A DNA stretch of 64,000 nt from UBA1161 sp002311745 (GCA_050018415.1 JBEKAB010000016.1:22050-86049), one strand, 5' to 3'. Numbered from the stretch's first letter, positions 25,427-34,833 are shown. Program-made: numbers and translations. Notes: a model not told the origin generated them from the sequence alone.

Positions 25427-26144
25427 GACGCTGGCCGCGGCGGCACTGATTGCGGCGGGAACAATGGTATTCGGTCCGACGCGCCGGGCCGAGGCCTTCC
25501 TATTCGACATCGTCTTTGACCCGAGCGCGTATGCTCAGCACGTCCAACAGGTCGTGCAGTTGGGCCAGCAAATCAGTTCAGCGGTCCAAGAGGTGGAAAA
25601 CCAGGTCAAGGAACTGACCCACTTGAACGGCGACGTGGCGCCGAACGATGCCGCGATCGTTGCCGGTGTGCAGGGACAGCTCGATTCCGCCATCTACAAC
25701 ACGCCCACTCCTGCCAGCCAGCTCAATACGCGGTATCCGGCGGATATGAGCAACGTTACTTGGAATCAGTACCAGTCGGATGAATCGACGTGGACTTCCG
25801 ACGAGCGCCAAGCAGTGGTTGAGAACCGCCAACTGGAAAACCAGGTCTACCGTGACATGGACACCACGCGTCAGCAGGTGCAAGCGATTGTCGAGGCCTC
25901 GAATTCGGCCCCAGGTGAGACGGCAGCGATCCAGGCCCACAACGACCTTCTAGCGGTGGCATCCGGGGAGCTGGCCAAGCTTCAGGCCCTCAAAGCTGCG
26001 CACGCCCGGCTCAACACGGAGAGGCAAGCGCGCCAGCAATCCGAATTGTCTTACGCCACTGCGGAAGAGGGCCGGGTGCGCGCCGACTGGAGCAACCCGA
26101 CGCCGCCTTCGCAAACCGTGGTTGACCCGTTCCAAAACCAATAA
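25398..26144 (+). CDS. trbJ: TrbJ/VirB5-like protein, first copy
   Basis: TrbJ is an exported, mostly helical component at the pilus tip. This 248-residue protein has a signal peptide (about residues 8-33, ending RRAEA), then IVFDPSAYAQHVQQVVQ and long amphipathic helices rich in Gln and Asn. It overlaps trbE and is followed by a second trbJ-like gene with the same DIVFDPS head, so the two are tandem duplicates. Confidence 0.8.
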   Translation: MRPSKPYRRKTLAAAALIAAGTMVFGPTRRAEAFLFDIVFDPSAYAQHVQQVVQLGQQISSAVQEVENQVKELTHLNGDVAPNDAAIVAGVQGQLDSAIYNTPTPASQLNTRYPADMSNVTWNQYQSDESTWTSDERQAVVENRQLENQVYRDMDTTRQQVQAIVEASNSAPGETAAIQAHNDLLAVASGELAKLQALKAAHARLNTERQARQQSELSYATAEEGRVRADWSNPTPPSQTVVDPFQNQ

Positions 26145-26157
26145 CCGGAGACTTGCC

Positions 26158-26892
26158 ATGACCCGCGTGAAAAAACGATTCTTGATCGCCGTTGCCGCTA
26201 CCGTCGTCTCGGTTCCCGGGGCTGCCTTCGCCGACATTGTTTTTGACCCGAGCAACTTTGCCGAAGCAGTCATGCAAGTCTCGGACGACGTGCAGCTCGT
26301 GGAGAAATTCCAGCAACAAATCCAAAACCAGCTCTCGATGCTGCAAAACTGGGGGTTCACTCAATTACCCGGAATCCTGCAAAGCATGAATGTCTGGCAC
26401 CAAGTATTCTCTCAGGCTGGCACGACCTACACGTCCACCGATCCGGGCAGTGCAGTCAACAGCCAATATCCGTCCGATCCGAACGCCTACACGAGCGTGA
26501 GTGCCGGCAGCTATCAGTCCATGCGAAACGGATGGGACCAGGAGCAGCGTAACGTCCTGATTGAAAACCGAACCGTCCAGAATGACACGTATTTGAACCT
26601 GCAACCAACCGCGGATCGCATCCAAGCCTACGTCCAGCACTCCAACTCAGCGCCGGGCGCCACCGCCGCACTGCAAGCCGGCAACGAGGAAGTGGCTACC
26701 TTGGTCGCCCAACTTCAATCGCTGCAAGCCCAGGAAATCACCCAGGCCCGGGCGGACGTGGAACGCGACGCCCAGGAGCAAGCCGAACAGGCCTACGCGG
26801 ATCAACAGCGGCAGGCGGTTCGAACCACCTGGGACAACCCGCAGCAGCCAAGCACGACCCTCGTGGATGCCTTCCCAGCGGCCAATCAGTAA
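26158..26892 (+). CDS. trbJ: TrbJ/VirB5-like protein, second copy
   Basis: This 244-residue protein has a clear signal peptide (residues 1-22, cleavage after AAFA) and the same head as its neighbour, DIVFDPSNFAEAV, followed by helices with VEKFQQQIQNQLSML. Both copies end in a segment with W(S/D)NP and VD.F..NQ. In classical trb operons a single trbJ is followed by the lipoprotein gene trbK; here a second trbJ takes that position. The start at 26158 has GGAG about ten bases before it. Confidence 0.8.
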   Translation: MTRVKKRFLIAVAATVVSVPGAAFADIVFDPSNFAEAVMQVSDDVQLVEKFQQQIQNQLSMLQNWGFTQLPGILQSMNVWHQVFSQAGTTYTSTDPGSAVNSQYPSDPNAYTSVSAGSYQSMRNGWDQEQRNVLIENRTVQNDTYLNLQPTADRIQAYVQHSNSAPGATAALQAGNEEVATLVAQLQSLQAQEITQARADVERDAQEQAEQAYADQQRQAVRTTWDNPQQPSTTLVDAFPAANQ

Positions 26893-26913
26893 CGAGCCAA
26901 GTGCACGCGGCGA

Positions 26914-28077
26914 ATGGAGAGGATGATCTCAATGGTGATTTTGGCCGTCGATTTCGGCAATTATGGCCCCGATCTGCTCAACGACGTGGCCAATCAGTAC
27001 ATCAACGCGATCAACAGCGGCTTTGGCCTCATCAGCGGCGACGTCACCTGGCTTCTGAACGTCTTGATCGTTTTGAGCATCTTTTGGTCGGCGGTGCTGT
27101 GGGCGATGAGCGACGATCATGTCATGGCGCACTTTGCGCGGAAGATCGTTTACATCGGGCTTTTCGCCTGGATCATTCAGAACTGGCAATCGCTGACCGA
27201 CAAGCTGGCGCAATCCTTCATGAACCTTGGTCTCAAGGCGGGTGGGTTTGCCGGCCCCAGTTATTACACGTCTCAGCCCGGCAACATCGCGTACCTCGGA
27301 TACACGACGGTGCAGCCCCTGCTCGATCAGATTAGCCGCCTCACTGGACCGGTGGCATTCTTCAAGAACATCGTCGAGATTGTCTTCCTGGCACTTGCCG
27401 TGGCGGCGATCGTCGCCGCCTTCTGCGTTATCACGGTGCAGGTGGTGCTTGCCCTCCTGACCTTCAAGTTTGGGAGCCTGGCGGCATTCGTCCTGGTGCC
27501 GTTTGCAGTCCTGTCCAAAACGGCGTTCATTGCCGAGCGCCCCTTGGGTTGGGTGGTTGGCTCCGGCCTGAGACTGATGGTGCTGACCCTCGTCCTTGGA
27601 GTGGGCAACAACATCTTTCAGGCGTTGAAAATGCCCGCGGGCAGTACGGTTACGACCTACCAAGCCTTTTGCATTGCGCTGGCCGCCATCTTGCTCATGG
27701 TCCTGTCGCTGATCGCCTCGCGCCTGGCGACGGACATGATTATCGGTGGACCAACCCTGGGCGTGGGCACCGCGGTAAATCAAATGGCGGTGGCGTACAA
27801 CACCAGTCTCAACACCGTCACCGCGCGCCCCGCCGTGATTGCCGTAAGAGCCGCCGCCGTGGTTCCGACCAAGGGGGCAGCCGCGATCGGTTGGGCCAGC
27901 AAGGTGGCGTATAGCGGCGCACGGCGTCTGCTTGTCGTTGGGGCTTCTCCAGCCGCGTCGGGCGCTACGGCCGCATCGTCGAATCCGTCCTCCACCACCA
28001 CAGTTATCGCCAGCCGCGTGCCGGGTTCCAAGGCCAGCCCCGGAAGTAAGGGCGGTAGCGGAGGGTCCGTCACATGA
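26914..28077 (+). CDS. trbL: TrbL/VirB6-like membrane protein
   Basis: VirB6-type proteins form the polytopic inner-membrane core of the channel. At least six hydrophobic helices are visible between residues 35 and 280, with LIVLSIFWSAVLWAMS near the start and AFVLVPFAVLSKTAF in the middle, a TrbL-type segment. The last 80 residues are Ser/Ala/Gly-rich and polar. The ATG at 26932 has better ribosome-binding-site spacing (GGAGAGG) than 26914, so the protein may start six residues later. It overlaps trbF by 4 bases. Confidence 0.88.
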   Translation: MERMISMVILAVDFGNYGPDLLNDVANQYINAINSGFGLISGDVTWLLNVLIVLSIFWSAVLWAMSDDHVMAHFARKIVYIGLFAWIIQNWQSLTDKLAQSFMNLGLKAGGFAGPSYYTSQPGNIAYLGYTTVQPLLDQISRLTGPVAFFKNIVEIVFLALAVAAIVAAFCVITVQVVLALLTFKFGSLAAFVLVPFAVLSKTAFIAERPLGWVVGSGLRLMVLTLVLGVGNNIFQALKMPAGSTVTTYQAFCIALAAILLMVLSLIASRLATDMIIGGPTLGVGTAVNQMAVAYNTSLNTVTARPAVIAVRAAAVVPTKGAAAIGWASKVAYSGARRLLVVGASPAASGATAASSNPSSTTTVIASRVPGSKASPGSKGGSGGSVT

Positions 28078-28862
28078 GCTTCCCGAAAACCAACATGAGC
28101 TACGGCAGAGACGCCAGCGGTGCCGAGGATACCAACCCCTACGCGCGTGCTGCTGCGGCATGGGATGAGCGGATCGGATCAGCGCGGGTCCAAGCCCGCA
28201 ACTGGCGCTACATCGCCTTTGCGTCGATGGTGCTGGCGCTGATCTCAACCACGGGCGCCGTCGTGCTCGGGGTCAAGAAACAGGTCGCAACCTATGTCGT
28301 GGAAATCGACAAGGCGGGAATGCCGGGACGAATCACCTTGGCGAGCGAACCGTATCGACCGGATGCGGCGCAGGTCGGCTATTTTGTCGGCGAGGTTGTC
28401 CACCTGGTACGCGAGCGCCCGTTGGATCCCGTGGTAATGCGCCAGCGATGGACCAAGGCGTACCAGTTCCTCGCCGGCCCCGCGATCAACGCGATGAATG
28501 AATATGCCGCAGCCGACAGCGGGCTGAAAACGTTGCCCGGCGAAGGCGCCGCGGCCCGCACCGTGGAAATCAGCAGCATCCTGCAGAAATCCAACGACAG
28601 CTATCAAGTGCGCTGGGTGGAAACGACCTATTCCAGCGGCCTGCGCCGCTCGCGCGAAGAGTACACGGGCCTGTTCCAGGTGAAGCTCATGCCGCCGCGC
28701 GATGAGGCGGACTCGTTCAAGAATCCCATCGGCGTCTACATCATCAACTTCACCTGGAGCCGGGAGTTTTCCGGGCCTGTGAGAGGCGACGAAAACCCGC
28801 CGCCGGCGAATCAGCCAAGTCCTGCTGCCGTCAGTCCAGTGCAACCGGGAGATCAGCCATGA
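28074..28862 (+). CDS. trbF: TrbF/VirB8-like protein
   Basis: VirB8 proteins are bitopic inner-membrane assembly factors with a periplasmic NTF2-like domain. This one has a cytosolic head containing NPYARAAAAWDERIGSA, a single helix at about residues 45-65, and a periplasmic domain with VVEIDKAG near its start and RWVETTYSSGL further on. The C-terminus is Pro-rich. ATG overlaps the trbL stop, and the stop overlaps trbG, indicating coupled translation. Confidence 0.9.
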   Translation: MSFPKTNMSYGRDASGAEDTNPYARAAAAWDERIGSARVQARNWRYIAFASMVLALISTTGAVVLGVKKQVATYVVEIDKAGMPGRITLASEPYRPDAAQVGYFVGEVVHLVRERPLDPVVMRQRWTKAYQFLAGPAINAMNEYAAADSGLKTLPGEGAAARTVEISSILQKSNDSYQVRWVETTYSSGLRRSREEYTGLFQVKLMPPRDEADSFKNPIGVYIINFTWSREFSGPVRGDENPPPANQPSPAAVSPVQPGDQP

Positions 28863-29863
28863 ATCGTCACGGGCCATTGATGTTCGGAATGTCTATCCTG
28901 GTGGCCTTCGCTGGCGGCTGTGAGTCGGATGAGCCGCCGAGCGTGGTGGTCCTGCCCGACTCGCGGCTCGTGGCGGCGGAGCGATTGCCGGACGACTCCA
29001 GCTTTCCCATGCCAAAAATCGTCGAAGTGAAAGTGCCGGTGCCAAGTCCGCAGCTTCGGCCCCTTGAGCCAAGCCAGGCGAATAAGCCTCAGTTTTTCGG
29101 ATTGGCGGCCATAGCCGCCGCCAAGGCCGGTGCGACAACCCAACCGACGACCGACGGTTTCATCAATGCGATTCAGTATTACGACTACGCCCCGGGCGTC
29201 GTCTACACGGCCATCACAACGCCCGGTTTTGTGACGACGATCGCCCTGCGCCCCGGCGAAAAGCTCCTTACCGCCGCGGCGGGCGACACGACGCGGTGGA
29301 TCGTGGACAGCGTGGATTCAGGCAATGCGCAGTCTGTTCAGCCGCTGGTCCTGATTAAGCCACGGAAGGCGGGACTGCAAACGAACCTGCTGATTACCAC
29401 GGACCAGCGCGTGTACACCCTGGACGTCACCAGCACGGATTCGGGCACCTATCACACGATGATTGCTTGGAATTATCCCTTTGCCGACGCCGTGGTTATT
29501 CGCAACCAACTGGCCGAACGGCAGGCGCTGGCGCAGGCCACGATCACATCCGGATTGGATCTGTCCAAGGCCAACTTCAACTACCTCATCCTGCGGCAAA
29601 AGCACTGTACCACGCCGCCCTGGTGCCCGCTGAGGGCGTTTGATGATGGCCAGAAGACGTACATCCAATTCCCACCGAAGGTGACCGTGACCGAAGCGCC
29701 GCCCCTTTTTGTGCTGGGGCGTAACGGCGATGCGCAGCTCGTGAACTACCGGGTCAAGGGCGATTGGTACATCGTGGACCGGCTGTTCGACAAGGCTGAG
29801 CTGCGCATCGGTCAGGCCCCGCAGACGGTCGTGGGGGTCGTCCGATCGGATGTCCAGAACTAG
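28859..29863 (+). CDS. trbG: TrbG/VirB9-like outer-membrane complex protein
   Basis: VirB9 proteins form part of the outer-membrane core complex. The protein has a lipoprotein-type signal, with Cys21 in FAGGCES. Its N-terminal beta domain contains TAITTPGFVTTIALRPGE and TDQRVYTLDVTSTDSG, and its C-terminal domain contains PPLFVLGRNGDAQLVNYRVK and WYIVDRLFDKAELR, classic VirB9/CagX motifs. A Cys pair (KHCTTPPWCP) near residue 250 could form a disulfide. Length is 334 residues. Confidence 0.92.
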   Translation: MNRHGPLMFGMSILVAFAGGCESDEPPSVVVLPDSRLVAAERLPDDSSFPMPKIVEVKVPVPSPQLRPLEPSQANKPQFFGLAAIAAAKAGATTQPTTDGFINAIQYYDYAPGVVYTAITTPGFVTTIALRPGEKLLTAAAGDTTRWIVDSVDSGNAQSVQPLVLIKPRKAGLQTNLLITTDQRVYTLDVTSTDSGTYHTMIAWNYPFADAVVIRNQLAERQALAQATITSGLDLSKANFNYLILRQKHCTTPPWCPLRAFDDGQKTYIQFPPKVTVTEAPPLFVLGRNGDAQLVNYRVKGDWYIVDRLFDKAELRIGQAPQTVVGVVRSDVQN

Positions 29864-29874
29864 GAGTGGCTGCC

Positions 29875-31149
29875 ATGAATCCGACCCTCAACCCTCCTCC
29901 CGGACAAACGGGGTATCAAGACGGTAGCAATGGCGACCAGACATTCATCCTTCACGCCACTCGACCTGCCGTGACGCGCGTCAGTCGGCGGGCGGTGATG
30001 CTCGCCGGCGTGTTCGGTGCTTCCCTCGGGCTGGTCGTGCTTATGCTTGGCTTCGGTCAACACGGGGGCAGGAAACGGGAAGCCGTGGCCCAGGACAATG
30101 CGATTCGGCCCGCAGGTCCTATCGATTCGATCAAGGCATTGCCAAAGGACTACAGCTTCGACACCGGCTATCCATATTCACAATCCGGGGCCGTCACGCG
30201 CCCGGCGGGTTTGTCGCCGCAGCAGCGGGTGCTTGCCGAGGAAATGCGCCAGCTCGTCGAAATGCGTCGAAAGATGCTGGAACAACAACAGAAAGAACAG
30301 CAATTGGCGTTGGATTCGCCGCTTGAATTCGCCGGCGCCAAACGGGTCACCAATCTTTCAACGGCCAATCCGACGACAATGCCCGCAACACCGATTGCCA
30401 GTGCCTCGGGTTTGCTGATGCGCGGCGGGCCGGGCGATCCTCTCCAGGCCTTTTGGCCGCCCGGCCAGGGGCCCGCCGGTACCGTTCCCCTGAATCACCA
30501 GCGAGATAAGGAGGCATTCCTAACGGAGGCCGCCGCGATTGAGCCGTACTTGGCCAAGCCGTTGCTCAAACCTGTATCGGCGTTCGAGCTCAAAGCCGGC
30601 AGCATCATTCCCGGCGCACTGGTGACGGCAATCAACACCGATTTACCTGGTCAAGTGATTGGACAAGTCACGGAGAATGTTTTCGATACCGTCACCGGAA
30701 AATACCTGCTGATTCCGCAAGGTTCGAGGCTTCTGGGCAAATATCAGAGCCTCGTCACCAACGGCCAAAACCGTGCACTGGTCGTCTGGCAGCGGCTCAT
30801 CTTCCCCAATGGCAACTCGATTGTGCTCGATGGAATGCCGGGAACGGATGAGGCGGGAATGTCGGGATTGCAGGACCAAGTGGATTACCACTTGGACAAG
30901 CTGGCCGAAGCGGCCGCTTTGACTACTGCCATCGCTTACGGCGGCAACCTTGCCCGCAATCCCCAAACCGGCAACGGCTACAACAGCGGGGACGTCATCG
31001 GCGACACGGTGGCGCAACAGGCCAATCGCGTCGGCGAGAAGATCATCGACCGCCAATTGGACGTGCAACCGACGATCACGATCCGCGCCGGCTGGCCGCT
31101 GCGCGTGCTGGTGAACAAGGACATGATCTTGGAGCCGTATCAACCTTGA
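29875..31149 (+). CDS. trbI: TrbI/VirB10-like protein
   Basis: VirB10 spans the envelope and gates the channel. This protein has one inner-membrane helix (about residues 40-60), a Pro/Gln-rich periplasmic region, and the C-terminal TrbI beta-barrel domain with LKAGSIIPGALVTAINTDLPG, IPQGSRLLGKYQS and the end PTITIRAGWPLRVLVNKDM. The ATG at 29875 is favoured by AGGAG at 29862. It completes the trb block and is followed by a DUF2274 gene, as in Tn4371-like elements. Confidence 0.93.
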   Translation: MNPTLNPPPGQTGYQDGSNGDQTFILHATRPAVTRVSRRAVMLAGVFGASLGLVVLMLGFGQHGGRKREAVAQDNAIRPAGPIDSIKALPKDYSFDTGYPYSQSGAVTRPAGLSPQQRVLAEEMRQLVEMRRKMLEQQQKEQQLALDSPLEFAGAKRVTNLSTANPTTMPATPIASASGLLMRGGPGDPLQAFWPPGQGPAGTVPLNHQRDKEAFLTEAAAIEPYLAKPLLKPVSAFELKAGSIIPGALVTAINTDLPGQVIGQVTENVFDTVTGKYLLIPQGSRLLGKYQSLVTNGQNRALVVWQRLIFPNGNSIVLDGMPGTDEAGMSGLQDQVDYHLDKLAEAAALTTAIAYGGNLARNPQTGNGYNSGDVIGDTVAQQANRVGEKIIDRQLDVQPTITIRAGWPLRVLVNKDMILEPYQP

Positions 31150-31164
31150 TTTGGAGTGCACCCG

Positions 31165-31443
31165 ATGCCTGAAATCCTGCTGCCCGCGTTCCACGTGACC
31201 ACGCGTACCAGGGTGAACGTCGAGGTTCCTCACGAGCTGGCGACCGACCTGGATCGCTACAAGGCGTTTTACAGGGAATGCTACGGCGCCGACGTGTCCG
31301 AAGCGGACCTGATGCGTGAGATGACTCGCCGATTCATGGAGTCCGACCGGGAGTTTCAGAACTTCAAGGCGGGCTCCCGGTCACGGTCACGGAATTCAAG
31401 GCGCATCGTGGCGACGCCGGCGGCGGAGGCAATTGCCAAATGA
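31165..31443 (+). CDS. DUF2274 protein downstream of trbI
   Basis: This 92-residue protein shows the DUF2274 pattern: VNVEVPHELATDLDRYKAF, then a helix ending DLMREMTRRFMESDREFQNF. DUF2274 genes commonly follow trbI in Tn4371-family elements and look like ribbon-helix-helix regulators. The tail is Ser/Arg-rich. The stop overlaps the next ATG, so the operon continues. Confidence 0.75.
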   Translation: MPEILLPAFHVTTRTRVNVEVPHELATDLDRYKAFYRECYGADVSEADLMREMTRRFMESDREFQNFKAGSRSRSRNSRRIVATPAAEAIAK

Positions 31444-31739
31444 TTGCGGTAACAGCGACATTCGCGGTGCTCAAACGGCAGGACTTTCCGACACGAATGC
31501 GGGTCATCACTATTCTGACGGACCTGGCGGACATTCGTCCTTACGATGCCCTCTCGCCCGCGTTGCCGACCTATGCGGAGGCCGTGCGAATTGTGACTGA
31601 ACGTGGCTTGTCGCGCGATCCGCGGATCGGATACCTCAAAAACTTTGGCATCGCCGAATACGTGCCCGTGTGCGAGCGCATCGTTCTTGGCTGCGGCGAA
31701 GAACTGGATTCGCTGGCCGCGGCAATGGCTTGTGAGTAA
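31440..31739 (+). CDS. Hypothetical protein in the trb operon
   Basis: I do not recognise this 99-residue protein. It begins MIAVTATFAVLKRQDFPTRM and is mixed alpha/beta with three Cys near the C-terminus (VPVCERIVLGCGEELDSL, ending ACE). Its ATG overlaps the DUF2274 stop by 4 bases, so it is translated with the transfer operon and is probably an accessory of transfer or of its regulation. Confidence 0.55.
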   Translation: MIAVTATFAVLKRQDFPTRMRVITILTDLADIRPYDALSPALPTYAEAVRIVTERGLSRDPRIGYLKNFGIAEYVPVCERIVLGCGEELDSLAAAMACE

Positions 31740-31762
31740 CGAAATTCAACTGGAGGTGCCCA

Positions 31763-32059
31763 ATGGCACAAGCAACTCAAGAGCGGCAGCAGACGGCCAA
31801 GCCGGCGAATCGTCCTGTGCATACGGTGCGATACGGCGCGATCCGAGCGGCGATCTGGCGGAACTTGGTGGACAGCGGCAACGCCAGCCGGCCGATGTAC
31901 AGCGTGACATTCAGCCGGTCGTACAAAGACGGACAAAACAACTGGAAGGACAGCACCAGCTTCGGCGTGGACGACTTGCTGCTCGTTGCAAAGGCTGCCG
32001 ACGAAGCGCACACCTGGATTGCCCATCAGAAATCCGCGGACGCGAATGGCTCGCATTGA
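31763..32059 (+). CDS. Small conserved protein, paralogue of the one at 54427-54693
   Basis: The 98-residue protein has a Gln/Lys-rich head and a core with VRYGAIRAAIWRNLVDSG, then YSVTFSRSYKD and SFGVDDLLLVAKAADEAHTW. The gene at 54427-54693 has the same order of motifs (VRIGSVKAAIWKN, NVTFQRLYRDG, SFGRDDLLVLAKVADQAH). The beta-rich core with an Arg/Lys face suggests a nucleic-acid-binding fold such as PC4- or OB-like, but I cannot name a family. GGAGGTG lies before the ATG. The gap 32060-32282 after it shows nothing I can name. Confidence 0.6.
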   Translation: MAQATQERQQTAKPANRPVHTVRYGAIRAAIWRNLVDSGNASRPMYSVTFSRSYKDGQNNWKDSTSFGVDDLLLVAKAADEAHTWIAHQKSADANGSH

Positions 32060-32282
32060 CGCTGGCCGGGGTTCAAACTGCCTGTGGCCTCGACGAGCCT
32101 GTTTTATCGTGGATTTCCCAAATGCTTTTGAAGTGTTGGTAGAACCGATATTCATTCGACGCCGTATTTTCCCGTGTTTCCTGCACTTGATCTCGACTAA
32201 GGAAGTGCTACCCAACGGGTAAAACAGGCCAGGACGTGTCCATTCCCTCGTCGAATAGAATGAATCACAACCGTCACGACTG

Positions 32283-33285
32283 TCAAAGTTGGCTCGGGGA
32301 TCGCTTTTGTGACTTCGATAGTCGCCAAACAAAGTGCATCGATGAACGCCGCAATTCCCTTCGTGACTCGTAGGCATCATAAAACGCCTTTAGAGCAGTG
32401 ACGATTGGCGCGCTGCAACCGGCAATCACCGAAGGATGCGCCAAGCCAAAATAACCCGCAACCGAAAGCGCTGTCACCGCCACGTATGTGCCAGAGCGAG
32501 CGATAGAATTCATGCGGGCGATTCTTCCGCACGTCTGGCGCACCCTCTCAAGCTCATCTTCGAGTTCGTCTCGCTTGAACTTCAGAGCGCTTTTATCGAC
32601 TTCGGCCGCATCCTTTGCCGACGCAATGTCCTCCAGAGTTCGGTCTAGCTTGCGCCGAAATGCGGCTAGTGATTCGCCTTCGTCATCAAGAACCTTGGCG
32701 AGCAGCGGAAGAGGAATGCCTTCAAGATAAGGAATATCGAAGTTCAGCACCGGCATGGGCTGCTTTCCGGAAATGGAATCCTGCGGTTTCGTTGCAATCA
32801 GCGAACTATTGAGTATATCCGCTTTTAGGACGCCTTCATTTGACACCAGCTTGTCGCGCATGCTGATGCTGACAAATGGCGCGTAGGCGACGCGTCCCTT
32901 TCGCATGAGAGGTTCGATGTCGTCAAAGAACCGATTCTCGGGTGGAATCTGAACGTGAATTACACCGGCAGCGAGACCGACCTTCTGTCCCATCGCGTTG
33001 GTCGCCTGGCCTGCAATCCGAAGAAACATCGTCCTCGCCCACTGCCGCTGATCTCGATTGTTCCAATTGTGTCCAAGGAGTGACACAATTGGTGACTCTT
33101 CCGCAAAGTTATCTATCATTTTGTCGTACGCGAGCATACATACTTCGAGATTGGCGAGTGTGTTTTCCCCTGTGTCGGGATTCTCGACGGCGAGCATGCC
33201 TAACGTAGGCCCATTGAAAGCATCGGAAAGTGGAAGCAGCGCGAACGCTGGAGGCGCCAGAAATGAACCTACGTTGAAGACCACT
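32283..33285 (-). pseudogene. C-terminal part of an IS-interrupted gene (paralogue of 50208-51425)
   Basis: Read on the minus strand, this segment continues the frame broken by the insertion at 33286-34466. It runs from VVFNVGSFLAPPAFALLPLS to a C-terminal hydrophobic hairpin, with MRKGRVAYAPF, FDIPYLEGIPLPLLAKVLDD, a coiled coil and MNSIARSGTYVAVTALSVAG in order. Each motif has a counterpart in the intact 405-residue protein at 50208-51425. Removing the IS and one CACT copy restores a single frame with the N-terminal part at 34467-34712. The function of the family is unknown; the end is membrane-anchored. Confidence 0.85.
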
Positions 33286-34466
33286 GGAACCTCTGAATAA
33301 CCCGTTTACGTTCTGCGTCGCATGGTTCAATGACCGCAGGAAGCTCTATTTCCCCTGGTTTTCGCGGGTTTCGGTCTCGCCCATGGCGGTTTTGCCGACT
33401 TGGGCGCGCACCGCTGCCCCACACCCTACGTCTGGGCAAGCCACATCGTCCGACGCAGATTGTGGGCCACCAGCGTCATCGCAAAATCAAAGCGGTTCCG
33501 ACGCTCGCCGCGATACCTCGCCCGCGCCGCTCCCCATTTGCGCAGCCGTGCCATCGTGTGCTCCACGCCGCTGCGGATCGACGCAATGACCCGGTTGATC
33601 TTTCGCAACAGCGGCGGCAGTTCCTTCTGGCCCCGACGACGCTTGTAGGCGATCCCATCCGTCACGCCTTTCCGCTCCAACCGCCGCCGCCGATCTTGAT
33701 CGGCGTACGCCGCGTCGGCCACCACCGCCCGCTTCTCCTTCCGCGTCAATCCATCGATGTACCGGCTGTCGTGATGGCTGGCCGTGGAAAAGTCAAAGTC
33801 CGTCACGATGCCGCTGCGATCCGCGGCGATGTGCCCCTTGTACCCGTGGTACGTCCGCCCGTGCTTTTGGGTGAACGACGCCTCCGTGTCACGCGTGGTG
33901 ATGTCGTTGCCCGATTCGTCCTTCTTGCCCGTTTTACGCCCCGTCGGCGCTTCGAGGATCAACGCATCGACCAGCGTTCCTTCCTTCACCAGCAGGCCGC
34001 GTTGCTCAATCGAACGTTTGACGATGTCAAAGAGCTTGCGGTCAAGTTCCGCTTCACGCAGCCGGCGGCGAAAAACGACGATCGTCGTCTCGTCGGGCGA
34101 CGGCTCTTCGCCCCGCAGACCCACAAAGCGGCGAAAGCTCACCCGGTCGTTGAGTTGCTCCTCGGCCTGCGGGTCCGAGAGATTGAACCATTTCTGCAGC
34201 ATGAGAATCTTGAGCATCATCACCACCGGCTCGGCCGCGGCGCCGCCGTCGGCGTTGCGGTAGACGCACCGGACCGGCTTGGCCAGCGATTCCCAGTCAA
34301 TGGCGGCGTCGAGTTGCCCGAGCAAGGCTTCGGTTCGTTTGCCCCCGAGCTTTCCCACGACGACATCGGCAAACGAAAGTTGAGCTGCTTCGCGTTCACG
34401 CATGATGACCTCCCTGTCGGTTCGTCATCCTATCAGGCGTGTCAAGCGGGAATTTTCAGAGGTTCC
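33286..34466 (-). mobile_element. IS5-family insertion sequence with 4-bp target duplication
   Basis: The element is 1181 bp. Its ends are inverted repeats beginning GGAACCTCTGAA, identical for 12 bases and similar further in. CACT is duplicated on both sides (33282-33285 and 34467-34470). It carries one transposase gene on the minus strand. The perfect duplication and single intact transposase suggest a recent insertion. A 4-bp duplication fits the IS5 subgroup. Confidence 0.9.
33426..34403 (-). CDS. IS5-family transposase
   Basis: The 325-residue DDE transposase has the IS5 N-terminal domain (VMMLKILMLQKWFNLSD then EEQLNDRVSFRRFVGL), the first catalytic Asp region in TLVDALILEAP, the second in VVADAAYADQDRR, and a C-terminal SIRSGVEHTMARLRKWG with the likely catalytic Glu. 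No frameshift is present, so it may be active. It lies inside the inverted repeats at 33286-34466. Confidence 0.93.
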   Translation of the reverse strand: MREREAAQLSFADVVVGKLGGKRTEALLGQLDAAIDWESLAKPVRCVYRNADGGAAAEPVVMMLKILMLQKWFNLSDPQAEEQLNDRVSFRRFVGLRGEEPSPDETTIVVFRRRLREAELDRKLFDIVKRSIEQRGLLVKEGTLVDALILEAPTGRKTGKKDESGNDITTRDTEASFTQKHGRTYHGYKGHIAADRSGIVTDFDFSTASHHDSRYIDGLTRKEKRAVVADAAYADQDRRRRLERKGVTDGIAYKRRRGQKELPPLLRKINRVIASIRSGVEHTMARLRKWGAARARYRGERRNRFDFAMTLVAHNLRRTMWLAQT

Positions 34467-34712
34467 CACTGTATCGGCAGCGATCATGGCGCGACGAATG
34501 ACTGAGTCAATATTTCGCGCTTCCCGTGACAACGCCAACGCCTTTCTACCCGGCGTCGTACGAATTGCGCTCACATAGTCGTCAACCGCATGCTTGAAAA
34601 AGAAATCAACAAGTTCCGTCCGAGCCTTCGGCATGGTCGCGATCAGCTGGTACAGCTTAGTGTTGAGCGAAGCGATCGTCGGGGATTGGTTGTTGTATCG
34701 AGAATCGCTCAT
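34467..34712 (-). pseudogene. N-terminal part of the IS-interrupted gene
   Basis: This part starts at ATG 34712 and reads MSDSRYNNQSPTIASLN, then MPKARTELVDFFFKHAVDDY, GRKALAL and SVIRRAMIAADTV, where the insertion cuts it. The intact paralogue at 50208-51425 has FPKARSELLDFHYKDQLDQY, GRKLFII and SLIRRSLLLSDLL at matching positions. The frame continues in the C-terminal part at 32283-33285. Confidence 0.85.
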
Positions 34713-34833
34713 GTGGCTCCGAGATGATGTCCCGGGAATAGTTGAAGGTTGAAAAAGGTGGCGGCACCGGATCGGGCGATCCTAACGGTAGGACCGACTG
34801 TGACTTATCCCTCAACGGAAAGGAGCGACCACA

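Noticed and set aside
33330..34505. Long plus-strand frame across the IS
   Set aside because: The minus-strand frame is a complete IS5 transposase inside inverted repeats; the plus frame crosses the IS end and has no recognisable motif.
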